Notes: generated from the sequence alone by a model not told the origin. A stretch of DNA of 64,000 nt from Parasphingorhabdus halotolerans (GCF_012516475.1 NZ_CP051217.1:186001-250000); one strand, 5' to 3'; shown: positions 48,121-60,086, numbered from the stretch's first letter. A program made the numbers and translations.

Positions 48121-49502
48121 GGCCATCAGGTAATCTTGCGGAGCCGGTGCGCGGCAGGCTCGACACTGACGGCAGATTAATTTCTGCCGATCCCTTGTTG
48201 TTGCGCCTGCACTTTAATTGCGGCGGTTATGAGGGCGGGCCACTTGCCGTTCCGCAACTCGCCAATATCTGCCGGCTGAGTAAACAGCTGGGCATGAATC
48301 TTTCACGATCCGTTCGAGCAGCGGACGATGATAGCACCATTGATATGTGGGTTGAAACAAGGCTGCATCGCGGGCCAGATGATACGAGCATGGATATTTC
48401 CATAGTCGATTGGAACGAGAGCCAAGCGCCATTAGCGCATGAACAATCATCCGGTCGGCAACGGGATTTTGATAAATTGGCAGGTCTCGGTACGATGAGA
48501 ACAGACACCTCCCTGCGTATTGTTTCTGTTTCATTGCCAAGCGATCTCGAGGCTGGAGTGTTGACTATCGGTCAATCGTTGCTCGATGTTTTTGACATTC
48601 TGCCACCATCAAAACATGGCGCATTGGTAGAAGCTATTGCAGAACGTCAGCCGATCAGAAACCAGCGCGTTCGTATGAACATCGGCGAAAAGCGACTTTT
48701 TGGATTAACCGGGCATCCACTGATCGACACCGCAGGGCTTTATTCGGGTTATCGATTCTCTTTGGAGATAGATAATACCGTCGATAATCAATCGAACTCC
48801 AGCACTGATCGCGGCAATCTGATCAGCGACTCCCTATTTGGGGCGCAACTCGGTCCGGCTTTGCGGCAACCACTTGGAAAGATAATCGCCAATGCAGAGA
48901 CAATCGGCAGCCAACTGGAAGGGCCCTTGCGCGGTGACTATGCGAATTATGCCAAGGACATTGCATCGGCTGGTCGTCATTTGCTGGACCTGGTCAATGA
49001 TCTCTCGGATCTCGAAGCAATCGAGCGACCGAATTTCAAAGCGGTCGCTGACGAGATTGATTTGGTTGATCTTGCACATCGGGCTGCCGGATTACTGGCA
49101 GTCAAATCGGCTGATCATCAAATTCGCGTGGATTTGCCGGACAAGGAGAATCAGGTTCCTGCATTGGGAGAGTTTCGCAGGGTTCTACAGATTTTGGTCA
49201 ACTTGCTAGGCAATGCAATCCGTTATTCTCCCGATGGTTCGGTGATAAAGATTGCAGTGAATAGTGACGGCGAACGCGCTTCAATTTCAATACGGGATCA
49301 GGGTGTTGGTATTGCCGAGGAAGATCAGCCTAAAGTCTTCGAAAAATTTGAACGGCTTGGCCGTTCCGGGGACGGGGGTAGCGGCTTGGGACTGTTTATC
49401 TCCCGCCGTCTGGCAACGGCTATGGAAGGCGAACTCTCCGTGAAAAGCGTTGCAGGCAAGGGCGCTACTTTCACTTTGGCGTTACCTGCCCGCAAGTCAT
49501 AA
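48117..49502 (+). CDS. Histidine-kinase-like protein with altered H-box
   Basis: 461 residues from GTG 48117. N-terminal PAS-like regions (10-220), then a dimerisation helix pair and an HATPase domain. N-box VNLLGNAIRYSPDG (N362/N366), G1 RDQGVGIAEED and G2 GGSGLGLFISRRL are intact, so ATP binding is likely. The H-box reads FGAQLGPALRQPLGK: Pro247 stands where the phospho-accepting His should be. It is probably not a classical autokinase; it may be a signalling pseudokinase. No transmembrane segment is seen. Confidence 0.78.
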   Translation: MRPSGNLAEPVRGRLDTDGRLISADPLLLRLHFNCGGYEGGPLAVPQLANICRLSKQLGMNLSRSVRAADDDSTIDMWVETRLHRGPDDTSMDISIVDWNESQAPLAHEQSSGRQRDFDKLAGLGTMRTDTSLRIVSVSLPSDLEAGVLTIGQSLLDVFDILPPSKHGALVEAIAERQPIRNQRVRMNIGEKRLFGLTGHPLIDTAGLYSGYRFSLEIDNTVDNQSNSSTDRGNLISDSLFGAQLGPALRQPLGKIIANAETIGSQLEGPLRGDYANYAKDIASAGRHLLDLVNDLSDLEAIERPNFKAVADEIDLVDLAHRAAGLLAVKSADHQIRVDLPDKENQVPALGEFRRVLQILVNLLGNAIRYSPDGSVIKIAVNSDGERASISIRDQGVGIAEEDQPKVFEKFERLGRSGDGGSGLGLFISRRLATAMEGELSVKSVAGKGATFTLALPARKS

Positions 49503-49530
49503 GTAGTTTTTGCCGTCAGCGGAGGCACAA

Positions 49531-49556
49531 AAAAGGGAGCCCATTGGCTCCCTTTT
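49531..49556. terminator. Bidirectional terminator between the kinase-like gene and gltA
   Basis: AAAAGGGAGCC (49531-49541) and GGCTCCCTTTT (49546-49556) form an 11-bp stem around CATT. It has A-rich and T-rich ends suited to both strands. It lies between two convergent genes. Confidence 0.88.
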
Positions 49557-49577
49557 CGGCTTTTGGTTTATTACAAA

Positions 49578-50864
49578 TTACCGCTTGTCGATTGGCACAT
49601 AATCACGATGCGTTGGGCCGGTATAGAGCTGACGTGGTCGACCGATACGTTGGCCTGGATCTGAAATCATCTCATTCCATTGCGCTACCCACCCGACGGT
49701 GCGAGCTAGGGCAAACAAGGCCGTGAACATGGACGTTGGGAACCCGATCGCTGACAGGATAATGCCGGAATAAAAATCGACATTCGGGAAGAGCTTTTTC
49801 TCTTTGAAATAGTCATCATTCAGAGCCATTTCCTCAAGTTGAAGCGCAACGTCAAAAACCGGATCATTCACTTTTAATGCTGCAAATACTTCGCGGACGG
49901 TCTCTTGCATCACCGTGGCGCGAGGATCGTGATTTTTATAGACGCGATGGCCAAAGCCCATCAGACGGAAAGGATCATCCTTGTCCTTTGCGCGCGCGAT
50001 ATATTCGGGAATGCGATCGGGATGGCCGATTTCGTGGAGCATATTGAGTGCCGCTTCATTGGCTCCGCCATGAGCAGGACCCCAGAGGCAGGCGATGCCC
50101 GCTGCAATGCAAGCAAAGGGATTTGCGCCCGATGAGCCGGCAAGGCGGACTGTCGAAGTAGACGCATTTTGCTCATGATCTGCGTGGAGAATGAATATCC
50201 GGTCCATCGCCCGTTCAATCACGGGATCAACCACATATTCTTCCGCAGGTACACCGAATGTCATGCGCAGGAAATTGCCAGTGTAGGACAGGTTGTTGTC
50301 GGGGTAGAGGAAGGGCTGACCAACTGCATATTTATAGGCCATAGCCGCAATTGTCGGCATTTTTGCAATAAGCCTGTGGCTGGCAATCATTCGCTGTTTG
50401 GGATCGCTTATGTCGCTGCTGTCATGGTAGAAGGCAGACAGCGCACCGACAACACCGCACATAATTGCCATAGGGTGCGCATCTCGGCGAAAACCCTTAT
50501 AAAATCCGCTAAGCTGGTCATGCAGCATGGTGTGGCGCGTGATCGTGTTGGTGAATTCGCTATATTGGTCGGAATTGGGAAGTTCTCCACGCAACAAGAG
50601 ATGAGCCACTTCCATGAACGTACTATGCTCTGCCAGTTGCTCGATGGGATAGCCGCGATGAAGCAAAATGCCCTTGCCGCCATCAATGAATGTTAATTCG
50701 GACTCGCAACTCGCGGTTGATGTGAAGCCAGGGTCATAAGTAAATGCATCCGTTTGCGCATAAAGCTTCCGGATATCCATAACATCAGGACCCTCGGTTC
50801 CCTTCATAATCGGGAACTCGTAATGTTGGCCATTGATCTCAAGTTTTGCGCTATTGTTGCCCAC
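49578..50864 (-). CDS. gltA: Citrate synthase
   Basis: 428 residues from GTG 50864, with AAAGGAC upstream. Active-site His region [35 protein letters not shown] and the C-terminal [14 protein letters not shown]. It condenses oxaloacetate and acetyl-CoA, type I (GltA) length. It follows gltX on the minus strand, separated by 33 bases that contain a CCTGAA/TTCAGG hairpin (50883-50897). Confidence 0.96.
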   Translation of the reverse strand: MGNNSAKLEINGQHYEFPIMKGTEGPDVMDIRKLYAQTDAFTYDPGFTSTASCESELTFIDGGKGILLHRGYPIEQLAEHSTFMEVAHLLLRGELPNSDQYSEFTNTITRHTMLHDQLSGFYKGFRRDAHPMAIMCGVVGALSAFYHDSSDISDPKQRMIASHRLIAKMPTIAAMAYKYAVGQPFLYPDNNLSYTGNFLRMTFGVPAEEYVVDPVIERAMDRIFILHADHEQNASTSTVRLAGSSGANPFACIAAGIACLWGPAHGGANEAALNMLHEIGHPDRIPEYIARAKDKDDPFRLMGFGHRVYKNHDPRATVMQETVREVFAALKVNDPVFDVALQLEEMALNDDYFKEKKLFPNVDFYSGIILSAIGFPTSMFTALFALARTVGWVAQWNEMISDPGQRIGRPRQLYTGPTHRDYVPIDKR

Positions 50865-50897
50865 AATATTGTCCTTTCTTACCCTGAATATTTCAGG

Positions 50898-52316
50898 TTA
50901 TTTTATATGATCTGCGATGCGGGCGAGTGACTCTTCCTTGCCCAAAAGTACTAACACGTCAAAAATACCGGGTGAACTGGTGCTTCCCGTTAGTACCGCG
51001 CGCATAGGTTGTGCGAGCTTTCCTAACCCCAATTCGGCAGACTCCGCAATCGCTTTGGTTTTTTCTTCCGTTGCTTCGAGCGTCCAGTCTTCCAGATCCA
51101 TCAAAGCATCGTGAATCGATTTTAGCAATGTCCGTGCATCATTATCTAGCAGAGACTTTGCCTGTTCGTCGAGGCCAAGTGGACGCTTTTTAAAGAGAAA
51201 AAGACTATTCTCAGATAATTCGATCAGATTTTTAGCCCTGTTTTTCAAAACCGGCATGGCCTTTGCCAGTAATTCAGTATCGGAATGATCCAATTTCCGA
51301 TCAAGAAGTTCCTCGATCCCAAGCGTCGTTAATGCAACCAGGGCGCTATCATCGGCGTCACGAATATACTGCCCATTTAGGTTTTGCAGCTTTTTTGCAT
51401 CAAATCGCGATGGGGATTTGCCCACGCCGTCCAGGCCAAACCACTCGATAGCTTGCGCGCGCGAGATAATCTCGTCATCGCCGTGGCCCCAGCCCAAACG
51501 CAGGAGATAATTGAACATCGCGTCTGGCATGATGCCCATGTCGCGATAGGCTTCCACGCCCAGTGCTCCATGCCGTTTTGACAGTTTTGCGCCGTCATTG
51601 CCGTGAATCAGCGGGATATGGCCGTAAACAGGTTCCTTCCAGCCCATCGCACGGATCATCGCAAGTTGCCGGAAGGCGTTATTGAGGTGATCATCTCCGC
51701 GGATAAGATGGGTCACGCCCATGTCATGATCATCGACGACCACCGCGAGCATATAAGTGGGGGTGCCGTCTGAACGCAGCAATATGAAATCGTCAATCTC
51801 GCTGTTTTGCACGGAGACCTCGCCCTGAACGGCGTCGGATATGGTTACTTTGCCAGACTGCTCTGTTTTCAGACGGATAACATAAGGTGCATCGGCCGAT
51901 GCCTCTGAGGGATCGCGGTCCCGCCAGCGACCATCATAACGCATTGGTTTTTTCTCGGCCTTTTGTTTCTCCCGCATTTCTGCAAGTTCTTCCGATGTTG
52001 CGAAACATTTATAGGCATTGCCCGATGCCAGCAGTTCATAAGCGACCTCGGCATGGCGGGCCGCGCGTTCGGATTGGAATACAGGTTCATCATCCCAATC
52101 CAGTCCAAGCCATTCCAGACCTTCCAAAATTGCGTCAATTGCTTCCTGAGTCGATCTTGCTGCATCCGTATCTTCAATACGCAACAGTGCTTTGCCGCCA
52201 TGATGCCGGGCAAAAAGCCAGTTAAACATCGCGGTTCGCGCGCCGCCAATATGCAGAAAACCGGTAGGAGAGGGCGCAAATCGGGTGACGACCGGGTTGG
52301 ATTGATTAAGATTCAC
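50898..52316 (-). CDS. gltX: Glutamyl-tRNA synthetase
   Basis: 472 residues from GTG 52316, with AGGGAAG eight bases upstream; a longer in-frame extension to 52445 is not needed for the fold. Class I HIGH-type motif in [18 protein letters not shown] and the KMSKS-type motif [11 protein letters not shown]. It charges tRNA-Glu. Divergent from comEC (30 bp apart) and upstream of gltA. Confidence 0.95.
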   Translation of the reverse strand: MNLNQSNPVVTRFAPSPTGFLHIGGARTAMFNWLFARHHGGKALLRIEDTDAARSTQEAIDAILEGLEWLGLDWDDEPVFQSERAARHAEVAYELLASGNAYKCFATSEELAEMREKQKAEKKPMRYDGRWRDRDPSEASADAPYVIRLKTEQSGKVTISDAVQGEVSVQNSEIDDFILLRSDGTPTYMLAVVVDDHDMGVTHLIRGDDHLNNAFRQLAMIRAMGWKEPVYGHIPLIHGNDGAKLSKRHGALGVEAYRDMGIMPDAMFNYLLRLGWGHGDDEIISRAQAIEWFGLDGVGKSPSRFDAKKLQNLNGQYIRDADDSALVALTTLGIEELLDRKLDHSDTELLAKAMPVLKNRAKNLIELSENSLFLFKKRPLGLDEQAKSLLDNDARTLLKSIHDALMDLEDWTLEATEEKTKAIAESAELGLGKLAQPMRAVLTGSTSSPGIFDVLVLLGKEESLARIADHIK

Positions 52317-52346
52317 GCTTGGTGCTTCCCTGTGATAAGAAAATTT

Positions 52347-54623
52347 ATGCAAAATGGCTTGAATTCGGAAAGCATTGGCACCGCTAGCGGGTTTCAAGTC
52401 ACGCCGAATGATCAAGCCCTTAGCACGCGATTTGGTTTGCGACAATTGTTCCCGGCCCGGAATAATCGTCCGAACTGGCAGTGGTTGGAAAAACGGCTTG
52501 AGCAGGAGCGCGATCAGCTTGCCCTATGGGCTCCCGTCGCAGTGGCCTGCGGTATAGCCATCTGGTATTTGACCGCGAATCCTTATTCGGCGGTGGCTTT
52601 TCTCGCTCTTTGTATCGGAATGGCGACGATTGCGGCGGCGTCGGGAAATGGAAGCAGGTCTGCGCAGGCGATATTTTGGTTCGCTCTTCTAGCGGCGCTG
52701 GGATGCGGGTTAATCTGGTTCCGATCCTTGATGGTCGCCGCACCGGCGCTGGAGCGGCCTGTTGTTACCAGTTTTTATGCAGAGATTGAGCAATCCGAAA
52801 TCGTCGCCGCGCGAGATATTTTGAGACTGACGCTGGCAACGCAGGAGAAACAAAACCTGCCTCCCCGTGTCCGGGTTAATCTTCCATTGGGCAGTGGAGA
52901 ACAGCTCAAGGAAATCAGCCATTTGCAATCAGGCGCAGTCATTAAACTGCGCGCGCGCTTGATGCCGCCTGCCATGGCGTCTTTGCCCGGCGCCTATGAT
53001 TTTTCAGAGCGCGCCTGGTTTTCCGGATTAGGGGCAACCGGACAGGTGCTGGGCGATATTGAACTGGTCAAGTCAGCACGGCAGATTCTTCCGACGGAGC
53101 AAGTCAGGAGCCAGCTTGCGGCCCATGTTCGGTCACGGATGGATGGGGGAGCGGGGGCCATAGGGGCGACGCTGGCCACGGGCGATCGTGGCGCTATCAG
53201 CGAAGCTGATGCGGAAGCCATGCGCCGTAGCGGGCTTGCCCATCTGCTCTCGATCAGCGGGCTTCACGTTACCGCAATAGTGGGCGCGGTTTACCTTGCG
53301 GTATTGAGGATATTGGCGCTCTCTCCCTTCCTTGCGCTGCGTTTTCGTTTGCCGATCATTGCCGCCGGTTTTGCGGCCGTCGCGGCGCTAAGCTATACAT
53401 TAATGACCGGAGCGCAGGTACCAACCATCCGCGCCTGCGTTGCTGCCATGCTGGTCCTGATCGCGCTGATGATGGGCCGCAGCGCGATCACCTTGCGCAT
53501 GGTTGCAGCCGGCGCGCTTTTTGTTTTGATACTCTGGCCAGAATCTTTGGTTGGGCCGAGTTTTCAACTCAGTTTTGCGGCCGTCACGGCAATTATCGCG
53601 CTGCACGAACTTCCCGCTATGAAAAAGCTAATTGCGCGACGCGAGGAGAGCTTGCTCCGGAGGGCAGGCCGCGCTGTGCTGGCGCTGTTTTTGACCGGCC
53701 TGGTGGTTGAAATCGCATTGATGCCGATAGCACTTTATCATTTCCACAAAGCGGGAATTTATGGGGCACTCGCAAATATCATTGCTATTCCGCTCACGAC
53801 CTTTCTGATTATGCCGCTGGAGGCACTCGCGCTGCTGCTAGATAGCGTAGGCCTCGGCGCGCCTGTCTGGTGGATGTGTGAAAAAATGCTTGGTTTTCTG
53901 CTAGCACTAGCCCATTTTGTTTCTACAAGACCGGGCGCTGTCACCATGCTGCCAACAATGTCCACCGGAGCCTTCGCACTGGTAATTTTTGGCGGGATAT
54001 GGATGTGTTTATGGCGAGAGAAATGGCGCTACTTAGGGACAATTCCCATTGCGATTGGCGCGTTGTTTATCGTCGGAACCCGCGCGCCTGATATCTATAT
54101 TACGGGCGATGGTCGCCATGTCGGTATTCGCAGCGATGGTGGAGATCTCGCGATGCTGCGAACCCGCAGCGGTGATTTTATCCGCAACATGGTGCTCGAA
54201 AATGCTGGCGTCGATGGCGAAGCAATGGCGCTGGAAGATTGGCCAAACGCGGATTGTAACAACGACAGTTGCACGGTTACTTTAAACAAAGAGGGTCGGG
54301 ACTGGATATTGCTGGCGACCCGCAGTTCGTATTACATTCCCGCTATGGCTTTGGCAGCCGCATGCCGCCGCGCCGATATCGTGGTGAGCGAGCGCCGATT
54401 GCCGAACAGTTGCGAACCGCGATGGCTGAAAGTTGACCGCGATATGCTCCGCAAAGTTGGCGGTATGACAATCAATCTGGAAAATTCCGAAATCCACACA
54501 GTATTGCAGCGAACCGGACGTCACCCGTGGACGCGCTTTGAGACTGAGCAGTCGATGGCGGAGCGCGCGTCGAAGGCCAGGAAACCCTATGAAGGCATCA
54601 CGCGGGAGGAACCCCACGAATAA
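52347..54623 (+). CDS. comEC: ComEC/Rec2-family membrane protein
   Basis: 758 residues from ATG 52347; the frame is open further upstream but only through gltX. It has an N-terminal DUF4131-like region and the Competence domain with [18 protein letters not shown] and [18 protein letters not shown]. About ten membrane helices are present. The C-terminal part is a short beta-lactamase-like remnant without the HxHxDH zinc motif. ComEC is the DNA channel for natural transformation. Loss of the nuclease-like domain is usual in this group. No other com genes are in the window. Confidence 0.88.
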   Translation: MQNGLNSESIGTASGFQVTPNDQALSTRFGLRQLFPARNNRPNWQWLEKRLEQERDQLALWAPVAVACGIAIWYLTANPYSAVAFLALCIGMATIAAASGNGSRSAQAIFWFALLAALGCGLIWFRSLMVAAPALERPVVTSFYAEIEQSEIVAARDILRLTLATQEKQNLPPRVRVNLPLGSGEQLKEISHLQSGAVIKLRARLMPPAMASLPGAYDFSERAWFSGLGATGQVLGDIELVKSARQILPTEQVRSQLAAHVRSRMDGGAGAIGATLATGDRGAISEADAEAMRRSGLAHLLSISGLHVTAIVGAVYLAVLRILALSPFLALRFRLPIIAAGFAAVAALSYTLMTGAQVPTIRACVAAMLVLIALMMGRSAITLRMVAAGALFVLILWPESLVGPSFQLSFAAVTAIIALHELPAMKKLIARREESLLRRAGRAVLALFLTGLVVEIALMPIALYHFHKAGIYGALANIIAIPLTTFLIMPLEALALLLDSVGLGAPVWWMCEKMLGFLLALAHFVSTRPGAVTMLPTMSTGAFALVIFGGIWMCLWREKWRYLGTIPIAIGALFIVGTRAPDIYITGDGRHVGIRSDGGDLAMLRTRSGDFIRNMVLENAGVDGEAMALEDWPNADCNNDSCTVTLNKEGRDWILLATRSSYYIPAMALAAACRRADIVVSERRLPNSCEPRWLKVDRDMLRKVGGMTINLENSEIHTVLQRTGRHPWTRFETEQSMAERASKARKPYEGITREEPHE

Positions 54624-54820
54624 AGTAGTTCAAAACTATGCAAAACTTGGCCTTCGATCAGGCCTATTTAGTAGTGAGCAGGTTGAAGCGCAGATTGGTC
54701 AAGCCATCCTTCGGCTGCATCAGGATGAGCGGGCAGCTGATTTCGACCATCCAAGACGAATTATGCAACGAACCTCGCGCAGCTTGACGATCAGGCGCCT
54801 TGATCAAGCGCAGACAAAAT

Positions 54821-55534
54821 CTAGTTATAGCGCCGCAGCAGTCCCGCCATTTTACCCTGAACGCGGACTTCTCCCGGACCATATATCTGCGGTTCATAGG
54901 CAGGATTGGCCGGATCCAGCCGGACATTGCCATTCTCTCTCCGCAAATATTTCAGCGTTGCTTCTTCATCATGGATCAACGCAACGACAATCTCGCCATC
55001 GCGTGCGATTTCGGTGCGCTGTATAAGCGCAAAGTCACCATCCAATATACCCGCTTCAATCATCGAGTCGCCCGAAACTTCCAGCGCATAATGCTCGCCG
55101 GGGCCAAGCAGGGCAGCCGGAACGCTCAGCGCCGTCTCGCCCTCAATCGCTTCGATAGGAACGCCAGCTGCGATGCGGCCATGTAGCGGAATTTCAATAA
55201 CATCATCATTTGCAACAGCGCGTCTAACTTTTGGCAAAGCCTGAGGTGCCTGCGTTGGAACAGTTTTTTGTATCGACGTTATTTCGACAACATTGCTCGT
55301 GCTCGCCGCAGCCATACCGCCTTCAGGCAATTTCAAAACTTCCAGCGCACGAGCCCGGTTTGGCAGCCGGCGAATAAACTCCCGTTCTTCCAATGCACTA
55401 ATCAGCCGATGAATACCGGATTTGGACTTGAGTCCCAGTTCATCTTTCATCTCCTCAAAAGATGGCGAAACTCCCGTTTCCTTGAGGCGAACGTCTATGA
55501 AGCACAAAAGTTCATGTTGCTTGGTAGTGAGCAT
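54821..55534 (-). CDS. lexA: LexA repressor
   Basis: 237 residues. N-terminal wHTH ([20 protein letters not shown]), self-cleavage site A123-G124 in GRIAAGVP, catalytic Ser157 in SGDSMIEAG and Lys195 in EATLKYL. It represses SOS genes and cleaves itself with RecA. A GAAC-N7-GAAC box lies 18 bases upstream of the start, indicating autoregulation. The ~200 bp between comEC and lexA hold no gene I can support. Confidence 0.96.
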   Translation of the reverse strand: MLTTKQHELLCFIDVRLKETGVSPSFEEMKDELGLKSKSGIHRLISALEEREFIRRLPNRARALEVLKLPEGGMAAASTSNVVEITSIQKTVPTQAPQALPKVRRAVANDDVIEIPLHGRIAAGVPIEAIEGETALSVPAALLGPGEHYALEVSGDSMIEAGILDGDFALIQRTEIARDGEIVVALIHDEEATLKYLRRENGNVRLDPANPAYEPQIYGPGEVRVQGKMAGLLRRYN

Positions 55535-55552
55535 ATTCCGGTTCCCATTTCA

Positions 55553-55567
55553 GAACGAATAAAGAAC
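55553..55567. promoter_or_regulatory. SOS box (LexA operator) upstream of lexA
   Basis: GAAC (55553-55556), seven bases, GAAC (55564-55567) is the alphaproteobacterial LexA operator (GAACN7GAAC / GTTCN7GTTC). It lies 18-33 bases before the lexA start. Confidence 0.85.
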
Positions 55568-55641
55568 AATTATGAAACAAACAGGGGCATGTCAAGCCTA
55601 TACTGATTATCCCTTGTTCTATCGCGCCACGCACCAGCCAA

Positions 55642-56826
55642 TCAGATCGAAATATAATGGACTGTGCCTCCCGCAAGTTCTTCATCCGAATTTGCTGGTC
55701 GATATAGCAGGGCATTGGCCGCCGCCAGTACCGATAGTTTTGCGCTGTCCTGGCTATCAAAAGCGGTGATGCCAACGGAATCAACTTGCGCTCTCAGGAA
55801 TTGCGCGCGGTTTTGGGTGGGTGGCAGGGTGGTTGTCGTTTGTGCGCTTCGATATTTGGGCAAATATTCGGCTGCGCCTGCCATGTATCGGACTAGTGGC
55901 AACAAAAGCAATGTAGCGCTGACAAAAGCTGACCCGGGGTTTCCGGGGAGGGCGAGAACCACGCTATTGCCGAGCTTTCCCGACATAACGGGTTTGCCGG
56001 GCTTCATCGCTATTTTATGGAAATCTATGGTGCCACCCAATCGTTCAAATGCCGGCGCGACCAGATCGTGATCGCCAACTGATGCGCCGCCTATGGTGAC
56101 GATAATGTCGCAGTCCCGCGCGCTGTCCAGCGCGGCGCACAGCGCGTCCATATTGTCTGCTATGCGGCTCAGAGCGCGGGTTTCCCCGGTAAGACCTGCC
56201 AGCATGGCTGACACCATGACGTCATTGCTTGCGGGTATCTGGTGGGAACGGGCGCGCGCACCCGGTTCTACAAGTTCGTCTCCAGTGGATACGACCGCAA
56301 CGTTGGGTTTTTGGTGCGCAGGAAGTTCGCCATATCCGGCAATTACTGCATGGCCGAGCGCTGCTGGCGAAAGCCATGTGCCTTTGCTGAGCGCAATGTC
56401 CCCTCTGCAAAAATCACTGCCTATGCGGCGGACATGACGGCCTTGTTCCGGCGAAGGTTCGGCTATGAGGCTGATAACATTGCCATCGGTTTCAACATTT
56501 TCCTGCATCACAACAGTATCCGCGCCACCTGGTAGCAGTGCACCAGTAAAAATACGCGCGGTCTGGCCGGATTTCAGTGGTGGACAAGGTTCACTGCCAG
56601 CTTTGCATTCACCAACGCACGTCCAGGGACCAGCGCGGTCTTCAAACCGGATAGCGTAGCCATCCATGGCAGACATATCGGCTGCGGGTTGATTGCGATG
56701 CGCAGCAATATCCGCTGCGAGATAGCGGCCAAGGGCTTGTGCTATGGGAACGGTCTCAATTGGTAGTCGCGTCGCCAAGGAAACAAGACGCTGCTGCGCC
56801 TCTTCCAATGGCAGAAGCGCGCTCAT
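55642..56826 (-). CDS. moeA: Molybdopterin molybdotransferase MoeA
   Basis: 394 residues from ATG 56826, overlapping the moaC stop (ATGA). MoeA blocks are [35 protein letters not shown] and [13 protein letters not shown]. The [20 protein letters not shown] block is also present. It inserts molybdate into adenylated molybdopterin. Last gene of the trpGDC-moaC-moeA run. Confidence 0.94.
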   Translation of the reverse strand: MSALLPLEEAQQRLVSLATRLPIETVPIAQALGRYLAADIAAHRNQPAADMSAMDGYAIRFEDRAGPWTCVGECKAGSEPCPPLKSGQTARIFTGALLPGGADTVVMQENVETDGNVISLIAEPSPEQGRHVRRIGSDFCRGDIALSKGTWLSPAALGHAVIAGYGELPAHQKPNVAVVSTGDELVEPGARARSHQIPASNDVMVSAMLAGLTGETRALSRIADNMDALCAALDSARDCDIIVTIGGASVGDHDLVAPAFERLGGTIDFHKIAMKPGKPVMSGKLGNSVVLALPGNPGSAFVSATLLLLPLVRYMAGAAEYLPKYRSAQTTTTLPPTQNRAQFLRAQVDSVGITAFDSQDSAKLSVLAAANALLYRPANSDEELAGGTVHYISI

Positions 56827-57293
56827 TTTGCCCACCACTCGCCTGATTTTCCACCGGTTTTCGACAGCAGCCGGATATCGCTGATGATCATGTCCTTTTG
56901 CACCGCTTTGGACATATCATAAATTGTTAAAAGAGCGATAGAAGTTGCTGTTAATGCTTCCATTTCTACACCGGTCTTTCCCGTAAGCCGTGCAAGTGTC
57001 TCCACCCGTATGCCATCATCCACAAACGTGAAATCAACGGACACTTTGCTCAATGCTAGAGGGTGGCAAAGCGGCATCAAGTCGCTGGTTTTCTTGGCCG
57101 CCATGATTCCAGCAATCCGCGCGGTTGCGAGCACATCGCCCTTGTTCAGCATATTAGCCTTTATAGCCTCCATCGTCTCCATCGCCATGGTGATTTTGCC
57201 TTCGGCCCGCGCTTCGCGCACGGTGTCCGCCTTGCCGGAAACATCGACCATATGGGCCGCGCCGTCGCCGTCAATATGCGTGAGTTTGCTCAT
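56823..57293 (-). CDS. moaC: Cyclic pyranopterin monophosphate synthase MoaC
   Basis: 156 residues from ATG 57293; the longer frame upstream lies within trpC. Blocks are [38 protein letters not shown] and [20 protein letters not shown], with MSKAVQKDM at the active site. First committed molybdopterin step after MoaA. Overlaps trpC and moeA by four bases each. Confidence 0.94.
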   Translation of the reverse strand: MSKLTHIDGDGAAHMVDVSGKADTVREARAEGKITMAMETMEAIKANMLNKGDVLATARIAGIMAAKKTSDLMPLCHPLALSKVSVDFTFVDDGIRVETLARLTGKTGVEMEALTATSIALLTIYDMSKAVQKDMIISDIRLLSKTGGKSGEWWAK

Positions 57294-58099
57294 GGTGCAT
57301 TTTCCATCGATTGTCCGCTTAACAGCAGCCGGGTCGCCGCTTCGACATCGGGTTGGCGCATCAGGGACTCGCCGACCAGAAATGAACGTGCCCCGGCCTC
57401 GGCCAGGCGCTGGCAATCCGCATGGGTGAATATGCCGCTTTCCGAAACCATGATCCTGTCCTCCGGCACCAGCGCAGCAAGGCTTTCTGTTTGCTCAAGA
57501 GACGTTTCGAACGTCTTGAGATTACGGTTGTTAATGCCCAGCAGGGGTGATTGCAGTTTAAGCGCGCGTTCCAGCTCGATGGCATCATGCACTTCAATCA
57601 GCACATCCATGCCGTGTTTTATTGCCGTCGCTTCTATTTCTGCCGCCAGAACATCATCCAGCGCTGCCATGATGATGAGAATGGCATCTGCTCCCAGAGC
57701 GCGTGATTCCAGCACTTGCCAGGGATCGACCATAAAATCTTTGCGCAGGCAAGGCAGATGGGTCGCGGCTCGTGCGGCCACCAGATATTCATCCGCGCCC
57801 TGGAAATAAGGTTGATCTGTAAGGATCGACAGACAAGCGGCACCGCCAGCCTCATAGGCGCGGGCATGGCTTGGCGGGTCAAAATCAGAACGGATTAGAC
57901 CTTTGGACGGGCTGGCTTTTTTAATCTCGGCGATCAGCGCAAAGCCTTCGCGCGATTTCCCCTCAATCGCCCTGATAAACCCGCGCGGAGGGTCTTGCGC
58001 TGCTATCTGCATGTGCATGGCGCTGTGCGATATTGCCGCCTGGCGCTCAATCACATGGCCGCGCTTCATGTTGCAAATTTCGGTCAGCTTATCGGTCAT
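57290..58099 (-). CDS. trpC: Indole-3-glycerol phosphate synthase
   Basis: 269 residues from ATG 58099, overlapping the trpD stop. TIM-barrel blocks [54 protein letters not shown] and [11 protein letters not shown]. Converts CdRP to indole-glycerol phosphate. Confidence 0.95.
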   Translation of the reverse strand: MTDKLTEICNMKRGHVIERQAAISHSAMHMQIAAQDPPRGFIRAIEGKSREGFALIAEIKKASPSKGLIRSDFDPPSHARAYEAGGAACLSILTDQPYFQGADEYLVAARAATHLPCLRKDFMVDPWQVLESRALGADAILIIMAALDDVLAAEIEATAIKHGMDVLIEVHDAIELERALKLQSPLLGINNRNLKTFETSLEQTESLAALVPEDRIMVSESGIFTHADCQRLAEAGARSFLVGESLMRQPDVEAATRLLLSGQSMENAP

Positions 58100-59082
58100 T
58101 GGTTGGCAATCCAGCAATTCAGGAGCGCATTGGCAAGGCCTTTGTCGATGGCCTCAGCCGCTTCTTCCACACCGTCTTCCCAGCTTTGGACTTCTTCCGC
58201 CACGAGCAACGCACCAGCGCTGTTTAGCAACACAGCATCACGATAGGCAGATTTTTCACCAAGCAGGAGTTGCCTTAAAGCTGCGGCATTAAAATGTGCG
58301 TTGCCGCCTTTTATTGCATTGGCATCATGGCGTTTAAGGCCGACATCTTCCGGCGCAATCACGCTGTAGGCAATCTGACCGCCTTCGATCATAGCCACTT
58401 TGCTTGGTCCGGAGATACTTAACTCGTCCAGTCCTTCTTCACCCGATACAATCATGGCTTTCTCATAGCCAAGCCCGGCAGCAGCTTGCGCGTAGGTTTC
58501 GACCAAATCAGGCGAGGCAACGCCGATAAGTTGTCGTTTGACCTTTGCCGGATTGCATAATGGACCAAGCAGGTTGAAGATGGTGCGGCGCCCTATTTCT
58601 TTGCGTATCGGTGCCAGCGAGCCAAGGGCTGGGTGATGATTGGGCGCAAAGAAAAACGCGATGCCAATCTCGCGCAGGCTCTCTTCGCCATTGGTAGCCG
58701 CTTTCGCGAGGTCCAACCCCAGGGCTTCTAATGTATCAGCAGCGCCGGATTTACTCGAAGCGGCACGATTTCCGTGTTTCGCCATCGGAATATCGCAGGC
58801 AGCGACGACCAAAGCCGTTGCGGTTGAGATATTGAGGCTATGACTGCCGTCGCCGCCCGTGCCGCAAACATCGATAGCATTGGCAGGAGCTTCAACAGCG
58901 ACCATCCGGGCGCGCATTTCTGTGGCCGCTGCCATAATTTCTGTCGCGGTTTCGGTTCGTTCGGCCAACTCGACCAGAAATGCCTTGATTTCGTCCGCAT
59001 CGCATTTGCCATCGAGGATTGCAGCAAAGGCTGTCTTTGCATCGTCAAGCGACAGGTTGGTCCTGGGATCGGGCAACATCAT
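58096..59082 (-). CDS. trpD: Anthranilate phosphoribosyltransferase
   Basis: 328 residues. [20 protein letters not shown] binds [24 protein letters not shown] and [14 protein letters not shown] follow. Adds phosphoribose to anthranilate. Overlaps trpG and trpC by four bases. Confidence 0.95.
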   Translation of the reverse strand: MMLPDPRTNLSLDDAKTAFAAILDGKCDADEIKAFLVELAERTETATEIMAAATEMRARMVAVEAPANAIDVCGTGGDGSHSLNISTATALVVAACDIPMAKHGNRAASSKSGAADTLEALGLDLAKAATNGEESLREIGIAFFFAPNHHPALGSLAPIRKEIGRRTIFNLLGPLCNPAKVKRQLIGVASPDLVETYAQAAAGLGYEKAMIVSGEEGLDELSISGPSKVAMIEGGQIAYSVIAPEDVGLKRHDANAIKGGNAHFNAAALRQLLLGEKSAYRDAVLLNSAGALLVAEEVQSWEDGVEEAAEAIDKGLANALLNCWIANQ

Positions 59083-59681
59083 GAGACCATCAACTTCGAT
59101 TCGAAATGTTTCGGACTCAACCCTGCGATTTCCATGAAACTTGCCAGCAGCTTGTGGCCGTATTCGGTCGCAATGCTCTCCGGGTGAAACTGGACCCCGT
59201 GTATTGGCAGGCTTTCATGGCGGAAACCCATAACCGAACCGTCATCTGCAGTGGCGTTCACAATCAGGCATTCGGGAATGTCTTCGACAATCAGCGAGTG
59301 ATAGCGGGTCGCTGTATATGGTGAGGGAATACCGGCAAACACGCCGCTATTGTCGTGGCTTACAGGCGAAGTCTTGCCGTGCATCAACCCGCCGCGAACC
59401 ACTTGGCCGCCAAAATGCTGGCCGATGCTTTGATGACCGAGGCACACCCCGAGCAGCGGTTTTCCTGCATCAGCGCAAGCCGCGACCAAGTCGAGCGAAA
59501 TGCCCGCTTCATTGGGTGTGCAGGGGCCAGGCGAGATTAGAAACGCATCTGCGCCGGTTGCCAGCGCGTTAGATGCGCTCAGTGCATCATTGCGCTCCAC
59601 CCGAACTTCTGCGCCCAGTTCCATCAGATAATGGACGAGGTTGAAGGTAAAGCTGTCATAATTGTCGATAACGAGGATCAT
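59079..59681 (-). CDS. trpG: Anthranilate synthase component II (glutamine amidotransferase)
   Basis: 200 residues from ATG 59681; a longer in-frame extension to 59717 lacks support. Starts [20 protein letters not shown]. Nucleophile Cys in [17 protein letters not shown] and [10 protein letters not shown] complete the triad. Supplies ammonia to TrpE, which lies 490 bp upstream past an opposite-strand gene. Confidence 0.95.
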   Translation of the reverse strand: MILVIDNYDSFTFNLVHYLMELGAEVRVERNDALSASNALATGADAFLISPGPCTPNEAGISLDLVAACADAGKPLLGVCLGHQSIGQHFGGQVVRGGLMHGKTSPVSHDNSGVFAGIPSPYTATRYHSLIVEDIPECLIVNATADDGSVMGFRHESLPIHGVQFHPESIATEYGHKLLASFMEIAGLSPKHFESKLMVS

Positions 59682-59783
59682 GCCAGAACGCCTAATCGAC
59701 ATTTGTGCACAGGCCAAGTTTTTCTGGTGTACATTGACGCGCCGTCGCGGCGTGATAGGAGAGTTTCAGAGGGAGAAACGATC

Positions 59784-60086
59784 ATGGGCGTACCGGTTAC
59801 TGTCAATATTCCGCATAAATTGGGATTGGCCGAGGCGAAAGTGCGTATGGGCAACGGCATCCATACGTTAAGCGAATCCGTACCCGGCGCGAATGTGACC
59901 GATCATCATTGGGAAGGGGATAACCTGCATTGCACAATGGAAGCGATGGGCCAGCGGATCAATGCGGAGATGCAGGTGCGCGATGATGAGGTATATGCGG
60001 TGTTTGATTTGCCGCCACTGCTCGGGATGTTTGCCAATAAGCTGAAAGAAAAGCTGCAGAAGCATGCGCCTAAGATGCTGGAATAG
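59784..60086 (+). CDS. Polyhydroxyalkanoic acid system family protein
   Basis: 100 residues from ATG 59784 with GAGGGAGAA upstream. The opening VPVTVNIPHKLGLAEAKVRM and the closing FDLPPLLGMFANKLKEKLQK match the PHA-granule-region family. Role unknown; associated with storage granules by family name only. It lies on the opposite strand between trpE and trpG. Confidence 0.8.
   Translation: MGVPVTVNIPHKLGLAEAKVRMGNGIHTLSESVPGANVTDHHWEGDNLHCTMEAMGQRINAEMQVRDDEVYAVFDLPPLLGMFANKLKEKLQKHAPKMLE

Noticed and set aside
51963..52346. N-terminal extension of comEC
   Set aside because: Lies entirely within gltX on the other strand; ATG 52347 gives a normal family start.
54624..54820. A gene between comEC and lexA
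   Set aside because: Open frames there are shadows of the lexA 3' end or the comEC end; no start with a ribosome site and no family resemblance.
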